From Mixophyes australis (taxonomy: Eukaryota > Chordata > Amphibia > Anura > Limnodynastidae): a DNA stretch of 64,000 nt. The stretch is from NCBI GenBank assembly GCA_036250195.1, contig JAVHZZ010000003.1, positions 298,469,565-298,533,564 on the forward strand, given 5' to 3'. Made by a program: the position numbers and the translations under genes. Under the pieces are notes generated by a model. The model made no database searches. It had not been told where the DNA came from and worked only from the letters and a program-made list of their open reading frames with translations. Below are positions 25,375-36,999 of this stretch, piece after piece; position 1 is the stretch's first letter; each line of letters opens with the position of its first letter.

Positions 25375-25414
<40 letters not shown>
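25002..25414. repeat. Two TA microsatellites flanking a 330-bp repeat-like segment
   Basis: (ta)n at 25002-25043 and again at 25375-25414, with a non-coding segment between them. One possibility is a TA-targeting transposon that entered a TA tract. I see no matching terminal inverted repeats to prove it. Confidence 0.7.
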
Positions 25415-25416
<2 letters not shown>

Positions 25417-25822
25417 TATGCTCCAACCAACCCCAACATTAAAGTAATTTTATTCCCATCTAATAAATAAACCTATTTCCCGCAATCATCACTGTCGTTC
25501 AATAATTCATATTCACATTTAATAAATAGACCTCATTCTCCCCAAACTCACCGCCACATTCAATTAATAGCCCCCAAACCACCCCATCTTAAATTAATAG
25601 TCTCCACTATTAAATGAAATTGCCCCACCATCACCCCACAAACAAAATAGCACACATTAATTAGCCACCACCTACCTCACACACACATATTACATTGCCA
25701 CAATCCCCCCGCCCTCACACACACATTACATTGCCACATGCCCCTATGCAATCACACACACATTGCCACAAGCCCCCTGTGCCATCACACACACACTACA
25801 TTATCACAAGCCCCAGGTGCCA

Positions 25823-25870
<48 letters not shown>

Positions 25871-26958
25871 CGCTGTCACAAACCCCCTTGTGCCATCACA
25901 CACACAACACACTGTCACAAGCCCCCTGTGACATCACACACAATTACATTGCCACAAGCCCCATGTGCAATCACACACATTACATTACCACAAGCCCCCT
26001 GTGCCATTACACACACACACTATGCTGTCACAAACCCCCTTTGCCATCACACACACACACACACACATACACACACTACACTGTCACAAGCCCCCTGTGC
26101 TGTCACACACAATTACATTGCCACAAGCCCCCTGTGCATCACACACACATTGCCACAAGCCCCCTTTGCTATCACACAGAATTACATTGCCACAAGCCCC
26201 ATGTGCCATCACAGACAATTACATTGCCACAAGCCCCATGTGCTATCACACACACAAACACTACAGTACATTTCCACAAGCCCCCTGTGCCATTACACTT
26301 ACACACACACACACACACACACACACTACGCTGTCACAAACCCCATTGTGCCATCACACACACACACACAACACACTGTCACAAGCCCCCTGTGCAATCA
26401 CACACAATTACATTGCGACAAGCCCCCCGTGCCATCACACACAATACATTACCACAAGACCCCTGTGCCATCACACACACACACACTGCATTGTCACATT
26501 GCCACAAGCCCCCTTGTGCCATCACACATACATTACATTTCCACAAGCCCCCTGTGCCATCACACACACACACAACATTGACACAAGCCCCCTTTTCCAT
26601 CACCCCCACACACACCAGTCACTACTGTATTTTAACCATTTATACACACACACACACGCACCCACACACCAGTCCCTACAGCAGCAAACAAACAAACACA
26701 CACACTTATTATAACGACACTTACCCTTATCTCCAGCCGCTGTAGCAGGTAGAGGGTCATGTAGCTCTGCCCTCTCCTACAGGAACCAGGAAATGTAGTC
26801 CATTATAGGATGAGCCTGGGAAGGCATACAGCTGACCCCCTGGTGCATGATCGCGATCATCACTTCACCCCCAACAGGAAGGGGGTGGGGCCTTCGAACA
26901 GTGGGGCCCACCGGGGATTTCCCTGGTGCCCTGGTGGGCCAGTCCGACACTATCTGAG
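25415..26958 (-). mobile_element. Composite non-autonomous element containing a minisatellite
   Basis: On the - strand the right end begins gtgtcggactggcccacc, which I recognise as a common amphibian repeat start. A GC-rich stretch and tgactacatttcctgg-type sequence follow, then the minisatellite (25680-26720). After that come AT-rich ~50-bp degenerate repeats at 25430-25640 built on a 'taataaata ... cc' phrase. No protein-coding region is seen. The left boundary is not defined. Confidence 0.45.
25680..26720. repeat. CA-rich minisatellite, about 1 kb
   Basis: About 25 variant units of roughly 35-60 bp built on the phrase acaagccccctgtgccatca, followed by (ca)n of variable length and attacattgcc. 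The variable (ca)n length gives the period its spread. Open frames up to 335 codons run through it, rich in His, Thr, Pro and Cys; they are artefacts of a repeat lacking stops. Confidence 0.9.
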
Positions 26959-27435
26959 CCTAGGGCGGCAGTGGTAACACCCTGGTCACTTTACAAGCTA
27001 TTACTGTCATTAATTATTGTTATTTTATTTTGTAAATTAATGAATTACAGTTTGCCTATTATTAAATTAATGTTGGAAGGACAGATTCTTAACAATATTA
27101 ACAAGGGAACTGTTATTATGTTTACACTTTAAAAGGACTGTGAATTTTTAGCACTTGTATTATGTTTTGAATATCATGATTTTGTATTTCTGTGTGTTAT
27201 ACCCTATATGACGGAGAAAAATACAATTTGCATGATTGTTTATAGACAATAAACAGGGTTTTGTTTTTACAGATTCTGTCCTATAAAGTATATTAACGAT
27301 TGGTCCTCTCAATTATTGACATTCTACTTCAGACATAAATCAGTTAAGCTGTTTGCACCAAGGTCACTATTTTTGTTTAGCACAGAATATGAGAACTTAA
27401 ATAAATATGTATCACACTGCAGACTTACCTTCCAC
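26959..27435. other. Intergenic, no feature recognised
   Basis: AT-rich sequence between the composite element and the LTR-like stretch. No gene seen. Confidence 0.5.
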
Positions 27436-27916
27436 ACTCCAGCGTAGTGTTCTCCGATTGTACCCGCTGTAAACAGTGGGTTCTCAACACTTCTGCGCTC
27501 TTTGCCGATGTCACACGACAGCTTGTAGAGGCAGTCTTTTCAAACCCAGCTATTTAAACGTCATCTCACACTGCAGCAGTGTCAGAGCAACAGGCTAATC
27601 CCTATACGTCTGGCTTATTGCTGGCTTATTTACCTTTGGCTGTTACCTGGTATCTGAACCTTGGCTAGTTTTGTGACCTTCCGTTGATTCTGATTCTGTA
27701 CTTCCAGACCTATCAGTGTACCAGTTCCTGCCTTTCCTGACCATTCATTGTCTTCTGCTGCCTCCACCATATCTCCATGTTACGCCAAAAAGCAGTTAAG
27801 AGGACTGTGACCTGCGAGTACCCGGCAGCAAAGCCCATCCTGCCATCCAGTTCTTGGTGAAAAAGGGGGAGGTTCGTTAGACTCCGCACCTCTGTCTAGC
27901 CAGTGTAACTTGTAGC
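27436..27916 (+). mobile_element. Probable Ty3/Gypsy-type solo LTR
   Basis: Contains a TATA-like ctatttaaacg at 27550 followed by GC-richer sequence with gacctgcgagtacccggcag and gttagactccgcacctctg, phrases typical of vertebrate Gypsy LTR ends. It may start at TGTTCTCC and end near gtgtaac. No internal Gypsy region adjoins it, so it would be a solo LTR. Boundaries are approximate. Confidence 0.45.
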
Positions 27917-28084
27917 AAAAACTTGGAATCCATTTCACTTCAGAGTTTTCATGATACTATGATGACATTGGCATTTTTAATTAAACATTGTACAGATGCT
28001 TCTTAATAAGGCTAAATTAGAAAAGTTTACTTTATAATTGAAGTTGATTTTTTTACTAGTTAGTAGATACAACCCGTTTAAGTA

Positions 28085-28690
28085 AATTCTTTTTTATTCC
28101 TAAGCATCAATATATTCCACAGCACTGAATAGTCGAAACCTAATACAAACATATATATTTTACAACACAGTAACACAACTTTAGACAAATGGTGTGAAGG
28201 GCCTGCTCGCAACTGGTGGGTAACTGCTCACAATCTGATGAGTAACTATGAATTTGACACAAAATCACAAGTGCAAACCTAAAGTAATTATCACTGTGAA
28301 TGTTTAAAGGTATAAAATTGTCAAGTGTTCTAGAGTGCTAAATTAACTGGCCACCCAGCTGATCTCTGTCAGGGCTGAGTGTTTTGGGAAAGGCACAGGA
28401 AGAACTAACTGTATAACATTAGGTAAAGAGTACACACAAGTATAGAGACCGTATTATGTCAGAAATGGAGATAGGAGTTAAATTATAATTACATTAGATG
28501 AAGACGTAGTAAAGGAATGGGATTAGTTTATTTTACATGTTTTGTTTAAATGGCAGCTTTGAAGGTTTGGGTACAGTTTAATAGGTCAAGAAAGAGCATT
28601 CCAGTGTGTAGGTGCAGAGCAGTAGAAGTCTTTCAGGTATAATATGGGATGCCCTTGTTCAAAAAGCATGCGTAAGGGGCGGACATGGCT
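28085..28690 (-). repeat. Decayed L2-like LINE 3' portion
   Basis: The + strand starts with cctaagcatcaatatattcc and cacagcactgaatag, like the complement of an L2-type 3' tail. About 28560-28640 (aagaaagagcattccagtg) parallels the L2 C-terminus seen at 41570-41610. No open frame remains. Confidence 0.4.
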
Positions 28691-29424
28691 GGCAGCCTAG
28701 TTGGTTGGACAAGTTTTCTGAATATTCTGCATGCTTTTGGTAAAACCTCTACCTCACTCGGTTCTACTCTGCCTTATTCAATCAGATAGTAGCACTTCTG
28801 TCAAAATTGTACCCGGCAGCTTGCAATCTTCCTTATTAGTGTACTCCGAGGTTTTGGCGTGAAAAGCACTTGCCTGGGTTCCTAGGCCTGCTCTCCTCTG
28901 GACAAGGCCGCTTGATTCTGCCTGTCTCTTCATCGTGGCCCACCCTCTACAGACAGTCACTTGCTTGTACTGTCTCCAGGATATCCTGACATGGATGGAG
29001 GTGAGATTGTTTGTGTGACTACCTTCTTGTGCCGTCAGCATTTTGATCGGGAAGTGCATAGATCTAGCCCTCCGATGCCCCATCTGAAGGAACTCTCAGT
29101 TTAGGCCTTTCCACCGTGGCCCCCTGTGATGTCCCAGATAAAGGACCAGTGCACAGACCCCATCTGGTAAGACTATTATTTTTCTGCTATCCTCCCTCAT
29201 TGTGCTGAAACCAGCAGCCTGTGGTGCTTGACCTCTCTTTAACCTCATTAACCCTAAATTCCTGGGTTTTAACGTCGATAGCCTGCCATGGGATTATACC
29301 CATTGTATATTAGGCTCCCCACAGTGCCTACTTATTTATTTGAGGATACTCTTTGCTAAGCATTTGACATTTACACCCTCCAAAGAGGTAAGAGACCCAG
29401 AGGGGCATTATATAATTTTGACGA

Positions 29425-30350
29425 GTGAATTTAATAACGTTCCCTAAACCTTCCTTGCTCTTAATGCGAAACAAACTTGACCTTTTAGCATTGCACCATA
29501 GGGCTAGAGTAGTCCTAGCAAAAGATTTCAATACCACTCTAGATATTCATCTGGACTTGGGCTGGGGCTTGAGTGATAAAATTCTACTTAATCCTTGTCT
29601 AAAATTAAAAATTGATATTGAAATGCGACATTACTACACAACTAATTCTGACCTATCAATTTCACCTATGCTCTACTGGGATGCCCACAAAGCTGTGATT
29701 CATGGAAGTCTGATTAGGACAGCTATATATGCTAAGAAAATGAGGACTCAAAATTTGCTTGAGGCCTCCAAATGGGTTGCTAGCTTGGACAGGCTCCACA
29801 AATCTTCGGAGCTACCAGAGGACTGTACTAAACTTGTGGCAGTAAAAGGAGAGCTAAACCTCCTGCTTTCTGCTAAAGTAGAAAACTCCCTTAAGTGTCT
29901 AAACCAAGGGGTAAATGTATGAAGCTCCGGGTTCTTAAACACCCGCGAGTTCGGCGTCTTCAGCGCTTAAATTTAAAGCGGCGCTGCCTTGTAAAGGGAA
30001 GTTTCCCTTTACAAGGCAGCGCCGCTTTAAATTTAAGCGCTGAATACGCCGAACTCGCGGGTGTTGAAGAACCCGGAGCTTCATAGATTTACCCCCAAAT
30101 CTGCTATGTTAAAAGTGACAAAGCGGACAGGTTGCTGGCATTCAGGCTAAGACCAAAAATAGCCCAGAGTAATGTACTCCGGATTAAATTACATTTGGCT
30201 TGTATTACACAGGATCCTAATAAGAATACAGAGGAATTCTGGCGATTTTACAGTAAACTCTATAACATTTCACATAAGACATGCACTCCCCCACCACGCA
30301 GAGGCGTGTCTCTCAATATCAATTACCCAGACTTCTCCCTGATGTACTTG
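29425..30350 (+). pseudogene. LINE ORF2 linker region (broken)
   Basis: The frame at 29425-29922 carries LKLKIDIEMRHYYTTNS and SPMLYWDAHKAVIHGSLIR, the latter resembling WEAHKA-type phrases between the endonuclease and reverse transcriptase of Tx1-like elements. After the inserted palindrome a second frame at 30132-30359 has NTEEFWRFYSKLYN, the next conserved block. Stops and the insertion make it non-functional. Confidence 0.7.
29908..30096. mobile_element. Near-perfect palindromic MITE (family P2)
   Basis: A 189-bp element made of two arms that pair almost base for base, with the axis near gggaagtttccc at 29998-30009. The ends are ggggtaaatgtatgaagctc and its complement, shared with 12270-12466. 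It sits inside the LINE ORF2 linker, so it inserted after that LINE. Confidence 0.9.
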
Positions 30351-30516
30351 AGGGGCTGAGTGCAGATGTCACTGCACAAGCAATCTCCAGGGTTATTAAA
30401 AACCTTACATTATATTATTGTTATTCCAAAAGAGGGCAAAGATCCCTCGGATTGTAGGGTCTAGGTTAATAACGGCAATGAAAATGTAAAAAAACAACAA
30501 CTGCCACCATTTTGTT

Positions 30517-30988
30517 TTGTGGAACTACAAGTCCCAGCCAGGCCGGGCTGCCCTAAACAGCCTGGGCACGCTGATGCTTGTATGACTACAAGCACCAGCA
30601 TACCATGGCAGCCAGTACATGCTAGCACTTGGAGAACCATATGTGCCAACATGCAGGGCCGCCTTTAGAAATCATGGGCCCCCCCCCCCGATGAGCGCCC
30701 CCCCAGCAACACATACTTACCTGGGGGCCCGCTGTCTTGCAGTCCGCTGGTCTCCGCTACTCTGTCTTCAGCCTGGCTGTCACCGTGACAGCCAGGCACC
30801 AGGATGCTATCGCAGGGGTGGAGGAATCATTCCCCCTGCGATCATGTGATCTGTCACAGGCAGAGCACATGATCGCAGGGGGAATGATTCCTCCACCCCT
30901 GGTGAGCCCGGGCCCGGTACAACAGTACCCCCCGTACCCCCCTGATGGTCTCACACCCATGGCTGGCTGCGACTTGTAGTTCCACAAA
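30517..30988. repeat. GC-rich non-autonomous element with internal palindrome
   Basis: The outer ends tttgtggaactacaagtcc and gacttgtagttccacaaa are inverted copies. Inside, at 30655-30945, lies a second GC-rich unit (cagggccgcctttag ... gggcccggtac). It includes a palindrome with arms 30813-30849 and 30866-30901 around gatcgcagggggaatgattc. Poly-C runs are present. Non-coding. Confidence 0.7.
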
Positions 30989-31676
30989 TAAAATATTAAA
31001 AGAACCATAGCATCATGTTTTACACCACAACATTTTAGTACAAATAATAAAACCCTATTAAATACATAAAATACCCTCTTTAATACCATATCAATTTATT
31101 AAAAATAATTAAACTCAATATACTCACCAATATGATGTTTTCTCCTATTGTTAGCAGCTTTTAATCCAAAAATGCTTGTAAACCATGTCCATAAATATTT
31201 GTGTAAAATAAGGTCCATGAAGAACTCCCCAAAATATTTGTATATCCAAATGTCCATGCTTCATTTAAATCTTCTGATCTTCGGGTCACATGCTGCTAAA
31301 TGAATCTCTGCATCGATTCTGAAGCTGCTTCAGAACAGCTTCATACTGCTGATCCAACTCTAACTACTTTTTTCAAGTTCCAACGTGAGGAGTATGAATA
31401 AACTGAATTTTTTATGTTTAGGGTTTAAGTTGGATATAAATATTAGACTAGTTTTCAATTTCAGTATTTTAAGATAGCAAAAAGGTGAACGGATACAGAA
31501 GGTAAGATCTAGCTCCAAACTCTGGAGCTCTTCTTTATTTGATGTCTACTCCTCTCCAGCTCCAGCTCTGGAGCATACTTAAAAGAATTAATCAGTTCCA
31601 TTCTGGCTCCAGGTCTTGGAGCACCAGCCATACTTAGCCCAATTTTTTTTTTAATAGACATTGGCATAATCATATA
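30989..31676. other. Intergenic, no feature recognised
   Basis: AT-rich sequence with A/T runs. No gene, RNA or bounded repeat was identified. Confidence 0.5.
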
Positions 31677-32534
31677 GGGCCTGATTGAACTCTGAGCATA
31701 TGCCCGATTGCATGGCCAGAAACCAAACTTACGCTGTTGCACGCAATTGCATGGAATTCATATCCGCATACATCTGACACTTATGACCCCTTACGACTTG
31801 AGAGGTGGAATTGGGAGGGAAACAAATGTTATAACGTAGGCCATGTACAGTAAGATGTGTCTAATTCGGCTAATTCAAATCCTGTGTTTAGCGTAAGTGA
31901 GCCTGTCTTTAGTCATATTTTTTTCTCCAGCTACAGTGGTGATTTAGTGATGACCAACACGACATTGCCTCTCCGATTCTGATTGTATGATTTCTGCTTA
32001 GGAGGTATGTGAAAAATGTATCTTTGTTTACTACCTTTCACGCAATCTTAGTAGCTAGCACAGAAAAACTGTATGCACTGAAGATTTATAGATAATAGAT
32101 GAATAGAATAATAATCATCATCATAAGCTATTTATATAGCGCCACTAATTCCGCAGCGCTTTACAGAGAACTCACATCAGTCCTTGCCACATTGGAGGTT
32201 ACAGTCTCAATTCTCTAACGTACACACACACAGACCGACAGAGACTAAGGTCAATTTGATAGCAACCAATTAACCTACTAGTATGTTTTTGGCGTGTGGG
32301 AGGAAACCAGAGCACCTGTAAGAAATCCAAGCAAACACGGGAAGAATATACACACTCCACATATTGATCATAGTAAAAAAAATTGTTAATTTTCTTTTTA
32401 GTTTTTTATTTGGTTGGTTTGGTATTATATTGTTACCAGTTATTAATTTAATTTATGATTATATAAAAGTTATAATTCTGAAAATCTACGTATGTGCAAT
32501 CCACGCATTTTGCATTTGGTCTTGAATCGGGCCC
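31677..32534. mobile_element. Possible MITE-like element with nested L2-like tail
   Basis: The left end gggcctgattgaac and the right end cttgaatcgggccc are approximate inverted copies. The 858-bp interval has no coding region and encloses the L2-like retroposon at 32112-32362. Confidence 0.4.
32112..32362 (-). repeat. L2-like retroposon 3' end
   Basis: The + strand begins atcatcatcataagctattt and atagcgccactaattccgca, then tttggcgtgtgggaggaaac. The - strand therefore ends in the shared gcgctatataaata tail. It is closely similar to 54493-54712. Confidence 0.7.
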
Positions 32535-34359
32535 ATAGTGTTTGTAAAATATGTTAGGGGTAGATGACTATACAATGTACACTTGCTATGTGTTTTTGGT
32601 AATATATTATTATTTTATTGTTTGTATCCCACATAAGTAACCTGCCCCTGAAAAAAACATTGGTTACATTCAAAATTATGACAATGATAAATGGTTCATA
32701 AGGTTGCAATGTCTAAATGTTTATATCAGATAAAAGTGTCAACAAAATAAATAAAATGCACAAACTATGGATGATGAACTTTTCAGGAAATACTAATATT
32801 TATTCCGCAGTAAGAAGAACAGCCTGTTTCCTGCTAAGTGAAACAAATTCGGAGCACATCAACACAGTCATCGAAGTGTGACAGAATGACAAGGGCTTTT
32901 TAGCTGGTTATGACGTATAGGAACAGCAAGACAAACCATTACTTGTTTCCTCTAGACAAATAAAGTAGTGATTCATATAATGTGTTGTACTCTAACTTAT
33001 AAAGTCTATCGTAAAGTCATTGCGCCTGAGCTTCACAATTAAACTTTATAGTGTAACAATTGTTCTACTCTCCATGTTTCACCCAGTTGATAATTGTGTA
33101 ACATAGTTACAGTTTTATTACGCAGTTCCCATCGTCTTTATGCTAATTGCTATAAAAGGGAGATGAATCACCAGTTTGAAAAATTAAGGTTACAACATTT
33201 CCTCTCTACACATAATGATTATGTACTCCAAAAAAAAATTAGCTGCAATTATCTTGTTTTTTATTTTATGAGATCAGTTGCAATATTCACTTTTAATGAC
33301 AGCTAACCATGGACAAAGTAATTGTTTAAAAGTGCATGTCTAGTCAGTTATTTTTATCACTTACACGGCATTGATTTTCACATAGAAAAATAAAAAAAGT
33401 GAATCAATTCAAGATACCACCTATGAGTGCATACATTTGTTATAACTTCCATCACTTGAGATATCTCTCATATTTTCAAGTTGCTCCATTTATTATCATT
33501 GATTAACATTTATCTATATATGAAGTTGGACTAGTGGTTTACACTTTTGCATTTTCGTAAATGAGCTTACTGTAACCCTGAAATCTTTTATAATATATCC
33601 GGGGTGTGTTTAAAATCAACGTTTTGGTTATAGAAAAGCCCATGTATGCTGTACTTCAAATAGAGAGTTCATTGAATGGCTACTGGTCATCTGCTTGTGA
33701 GGGAGAGCATTTCAAATGCTGGGGATTTATACATATAGAACGTTACTATGTATTAAACTCCCAGCACGATTAGCTTGCTCTCTTGTACTGTTTTAGCAGG
33801 TAATAGAACAATTTTACAGTGAAGGATGGATGGTAATGTTCATGGTTGGGCTAGAACTATACAAATGAGAACTTAGAATAAAAGTGTGCCACAAGCCCAA
33901 TCATGTACATGTCTAAAACAACTTAAGTTATGTTCCTTTATGTTTGGGAAGTTACCCTTGGTCCTGGGTAGCTGAGCTGTTGATATGTCTGTGCAGGCAT
34001 TCTTCCTATGTAATATTTTCAATGGACTGATTTGATCAAATTACACCTTATTATTAAAAGGTACCAGGTGGTCTGTAACTAGTCAGTCTCCCCATTTTGA
34101 ATAGATGACACTTGTCCATGGCTGAGAGCAGCAAACCATGCAATATCCTGGGATTTTGTATAAGGGCCACTGACAGAGCAGAGAGATTTTTCTGGTGCGC
34201 TGGGTACTCACAGGAGAATGAGTGGACTGGTGCCACAGCTATCCAACCAAATACCATGTTCAGTGCTAACCTCCTGCCTAGATAACTACTGAAACTCTTA
34301 GTGGCTCTAGTCCTTCAGAAGTCAAAGCTGTCTACTCTCCTTGCTATAATATGACTACA
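32535..34359. other. Intergenic, no gene recognised
   Basis: AT-rich sequence. No exon with family features, RNA gene or bounded repeat was identified. Confidence 0.5.
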
Positions 34360-35059
34360 TGTGAGGTGCCCACGGGGGGAGGGGTGGGGGAATGTCCGAG
34401 TGCCCAAACGCCACAGGGGGAGAAGGCCCCTGACTTCATGTAAAGGGCACTTGTTTTGCTGTAAGGGAAAGGGGGGGGGATACGGGAGGGACAGCTCCAC
34501 AAGGTGAGTGCACCAAGGGAACAGGCCTCGCCGCGGCTATACTCACGTACGCGACTCTCCGTTGATGCCCCCTTGACTCCTGCCTGCTACCTTGTCTTCC
34601 GATCAGCACCTGCAAGACAAGAAAGACAACACTACAACAGTCCTTCCCCAACACCTCTGTTACTTACCCAATCCTGAGGGAACGCTATGGACCTCACCAC
34701 AACCTACTTTACCTCCGACTGACCACTCTCGCGTCCTGAGACGCTATGCCCCCACAGGCCTACGCCCGTGGCCCGAGCCCCGGCCGTTAAGCCCGCCTTG
34801 TCCTGGGGCTCAGGACTTAGGTGCCCTTCCGGACGGATGGAGGGGTTCTAAACACCGTTCCAGGACTCCACTTCGTACCTACGTAGGAACCGAGTGTTCC
34901 CTACTCTATGTCAGGACCTAGCATCCTGCCCGCTCACAGTCAGGGACCTTATGTCCCGCTACCAGCAAGGACCCGGAGTCCTTGCCAAGCTACAGAGCAG
35001 CCGCCCTGCTACGCTTACGGAAGCCTATCGCTTCCCTACCAGAGGCCTATGCCTCTCTG

Positions 35060-35480
35060 CACTAGAGGGCCTTGCGCCCTCCTACAGTCCAGCGCCTTGT
35101 GCTCTGTTAAAGCTCAGGGCCTTGCGCCCTGTTGGGGGGGGAGCCGCGCTCCTACCTGAGGGCCTCCTGCCCTGTACCCACCTAAGGGCCTTGTGCCCTG
35201 CGGGGGAGCCGTGCTTCTACCTGAGGGCCTCCTGCCCTATAACAACTAGGGCCTCTTGCCTTCTAAAGACCAGGGCCTCGTGCCCTTCTAAGGAACTAGG
35301 GCCTTGTGCCCTCCTAACAACTAAGGGCCTTGTGCCCCACTAACTAAGGGCCTTGTGCCCTCCTAACAACTAAGGGCCTTGTGCCCCACTAACTAAGGGC
35401 CTTGTGCCCTTTTAACACCTACAATGGCCACCCTACCGGTGCCACAGGCTTAGTGCCTGAAGGTGCCCCCGGGCCTTGTG
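35060..35480. repeat. GC-rich minisatellite
   Basis: More than ten variant units built on agggccttgtgccctcctaa and ggccttgtgccccactaac, with a period of about 22-34 bp. It accounts for the proline-, leucine- and cysteine-rich open frame at 34894-35343, which is not a gene. Confidence 0.9.
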
Positions 35481-35730
35481 CCCGACCTACAAGAGTAATT
35501 GATACTCACCTGCCCCGCGCAGGAAGCTCAGCTTGACCAGCCGTCTTCGGGTCTTCCAGGCTTTTCGCCGGCGATCGCTGCTCCGGCGTCTTGATTGAAG
35601 TCTTCGGGCAGCAGGGTAGCTCACAGCCCTTACAAGGGCTCCCTGCCGCTTCTTCCTCTGGACCGGCGGACGCGACGTCCTTCTTCCTCTCCTCCGCTGC
35701 TGGACTCCCCTCGTGTTGGCGCCTGGTGGC

Positions 35731-35880
35731 TTATAAAGCCATCGGAGCGCTGACGTCATCAGCCGTCGCTGTGAGCCCTGTTTGGCTCGCGGCGGCGGCG
35801 CCAGTAGTATGGATGGCTGGAGGCGAGCCAGGATTGGCCTCTGATTGGCCAGCAGCGAGAGGTGAGCCGTGATTGGTTCG
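35731..35880 (-). promoter_or_regulatory. Promoter-like cluster: CCAAT boxes, CRE, TATA
   Basis: The + strand shows ggattggcc, ctgattggcc and gtgattggtt (CCAAT on the - strand), then tgacgtca at 35751-35758 and ttataaag at 35731-35738. Spacing and order fit transcription on the - strand. The TATA sequence is nearly palindromic, so direction rests on the CCAAT and CRE placement. Confidence 0.55.
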
Positions 35881-35990
35881 CCTGTCCACTGCCGCCGGGA
35901 CCTGTAAAAGAAGATAGTGGATACTCACCGAGGGAGCGAAGGTCTGGTGAGTCTCTTTCCTCTGCTATGTTCACCCTCTTCCCAGGCTGA

Positions 35991-36999
35991 CGGACGGGGC
36001 ACTTCTCCACATAATGGTTGCCAACTCTGAAATGAAAAACAAGCAACCGTTTAGAGAAAAACAAGCCCAAACCAATCCAAAAAAGTCCAACTTGCAGGGG
36101 ACTGTCCTTTTCTATAACACTAATTTCTACACTGAATCTCCATTTAGAAAACCTTTATAAACACAAGAGGACACGTTTCTACACTGATATGGCAAAAGAA
36201 GAAGCAAATGCAGTAAATTACCTTTTTGAAATGGGGGAAACCGACATGGCTGCTGATTCAATAATCATCCCCAAATACACACAGTTTCTTATTAACCATA
36301 ATTACACCACAGCATCACCCAGCAAAGTAAAAAAGGCTTGATCCACAACATGTGTGAACTGAGTATAATGTATGCAAGGACACTGGTATGTCTATACCAC
36401 ACAGCCCCATGATATAACAGTATAAGATAGGGCTCTGAAAGCAGTCATCTTACAAGACCAGCTTACTGAATAGGAGGGGAGAGTGTTATATAGCGGTGTT
36501 ACCTGCTATAAGTGCAGCGATCGTACAGACACAGCACTTATTTCAGCAGGTTGTTGCACATCCGTCTTTCTGGTGAGCCACTAACTGACAACACAGCAGC
36601 CAATCGAAATCCGCCTTAGTATATGGCCCAGCCCATCTCTTCTCACATGACTTTCAGCCATTAGGGAGCAGGCGGGTGTTTGAGTGATTGACACACAAAG
36701 TGTCCTTTTAGGAAGGAGGATGAAGTGGAATGAAGGAAATAGCTGGGAAGGCATAAAAATTAAGGTTCTGACACGTGTATTGTAAAGCCCAAAAACCCGC
36801 AACCCGCGGGTTGCAAAAGAAACCAGCAACTTGGAAAAAAAACAAGTATGTATGCTATGTGTGTTTGTTGGAAGTGCCATCCACTTGCCATTCAGGAAGT
36901 GCTGGGTGACAGGAAATACCTGGCAGCCATCTTCAGTTCTCATTATATACCACACAGTAAAGATATGTTCTCACAGTTCTCCAGCCTCTGCTTTTGATT
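35991..36999. other. Stretch before the Gypsy element, no gene seen
   Basis: It may contain the 5' part of the Gypsy element that follows, but I could not define an LTR. A palindromic motif aacccgcgggtt lies at about 36797. No coding region is recognised. Confidence 0.4.

Larger units (their letters stand above)
28691..30460 (+). mobile_element. Tx1/L1-clade LINE fragment, interrupted by a MITE
   Basis: Follows the same order as the copy at 1669-5370 but is a different subfamily. About 29425-29907 encodes the linker between endonuclease and reverse transcriptase. 30097-30350 continues it after the MITE. IPKEGKDPSDC near 30427 is the start of the reverse transcriptase. It then ends against another repeat at about 30460. 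The upstream part, 28691-29420, may be ORF1 or leader remnants. The endonuclease is missing or unrecognisable. Confidence 0.65.
34360..35990 (-). other. GC-rich block with promoter and splice-like signals
   Basis: A sharp GC-rich island in AT-rich DNA. On the - strand it has, in order: three CCAAT boxes (35831-35880), a CRE and a TATA box (35731-35758), a GC-rich 5' exon-like stretch ending in a GCAG/GTGAGT donor at 35510, and a 0.9-kb interval with a minisatellite. A 63-base candidate exon follows at 34547-34609 (tcttgcag acceptor, GTGAGTATAG donor), then another pyrimidine-rich acceptor near 34459. No product is recognised. It could be a host gene's 5' end, a promoter-bearing LTR or a non-coding RNA locus. 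Confidence 0.5.

Noticed and set aside
25680..26720. CRISPR-like array
   Set aside because: Units are degenerate and variable in length, with CA runs rather than unique spacers, in a eukaryotic context. It is a minisatellite.
25695..26745. Long open frames (up to 335 codons) of His/Thr/Pro/Cys-rich protein
   Set aside because: They follow the minisatellite in all three frames; the repeat simply lacks stop codons. There are no splice or promoter signals.
34894..35343. 149-codon + strand frame
   Set aside because: Produced by the agggccttgtgccct minisatellite. The promoter-like signals are on the other strand.
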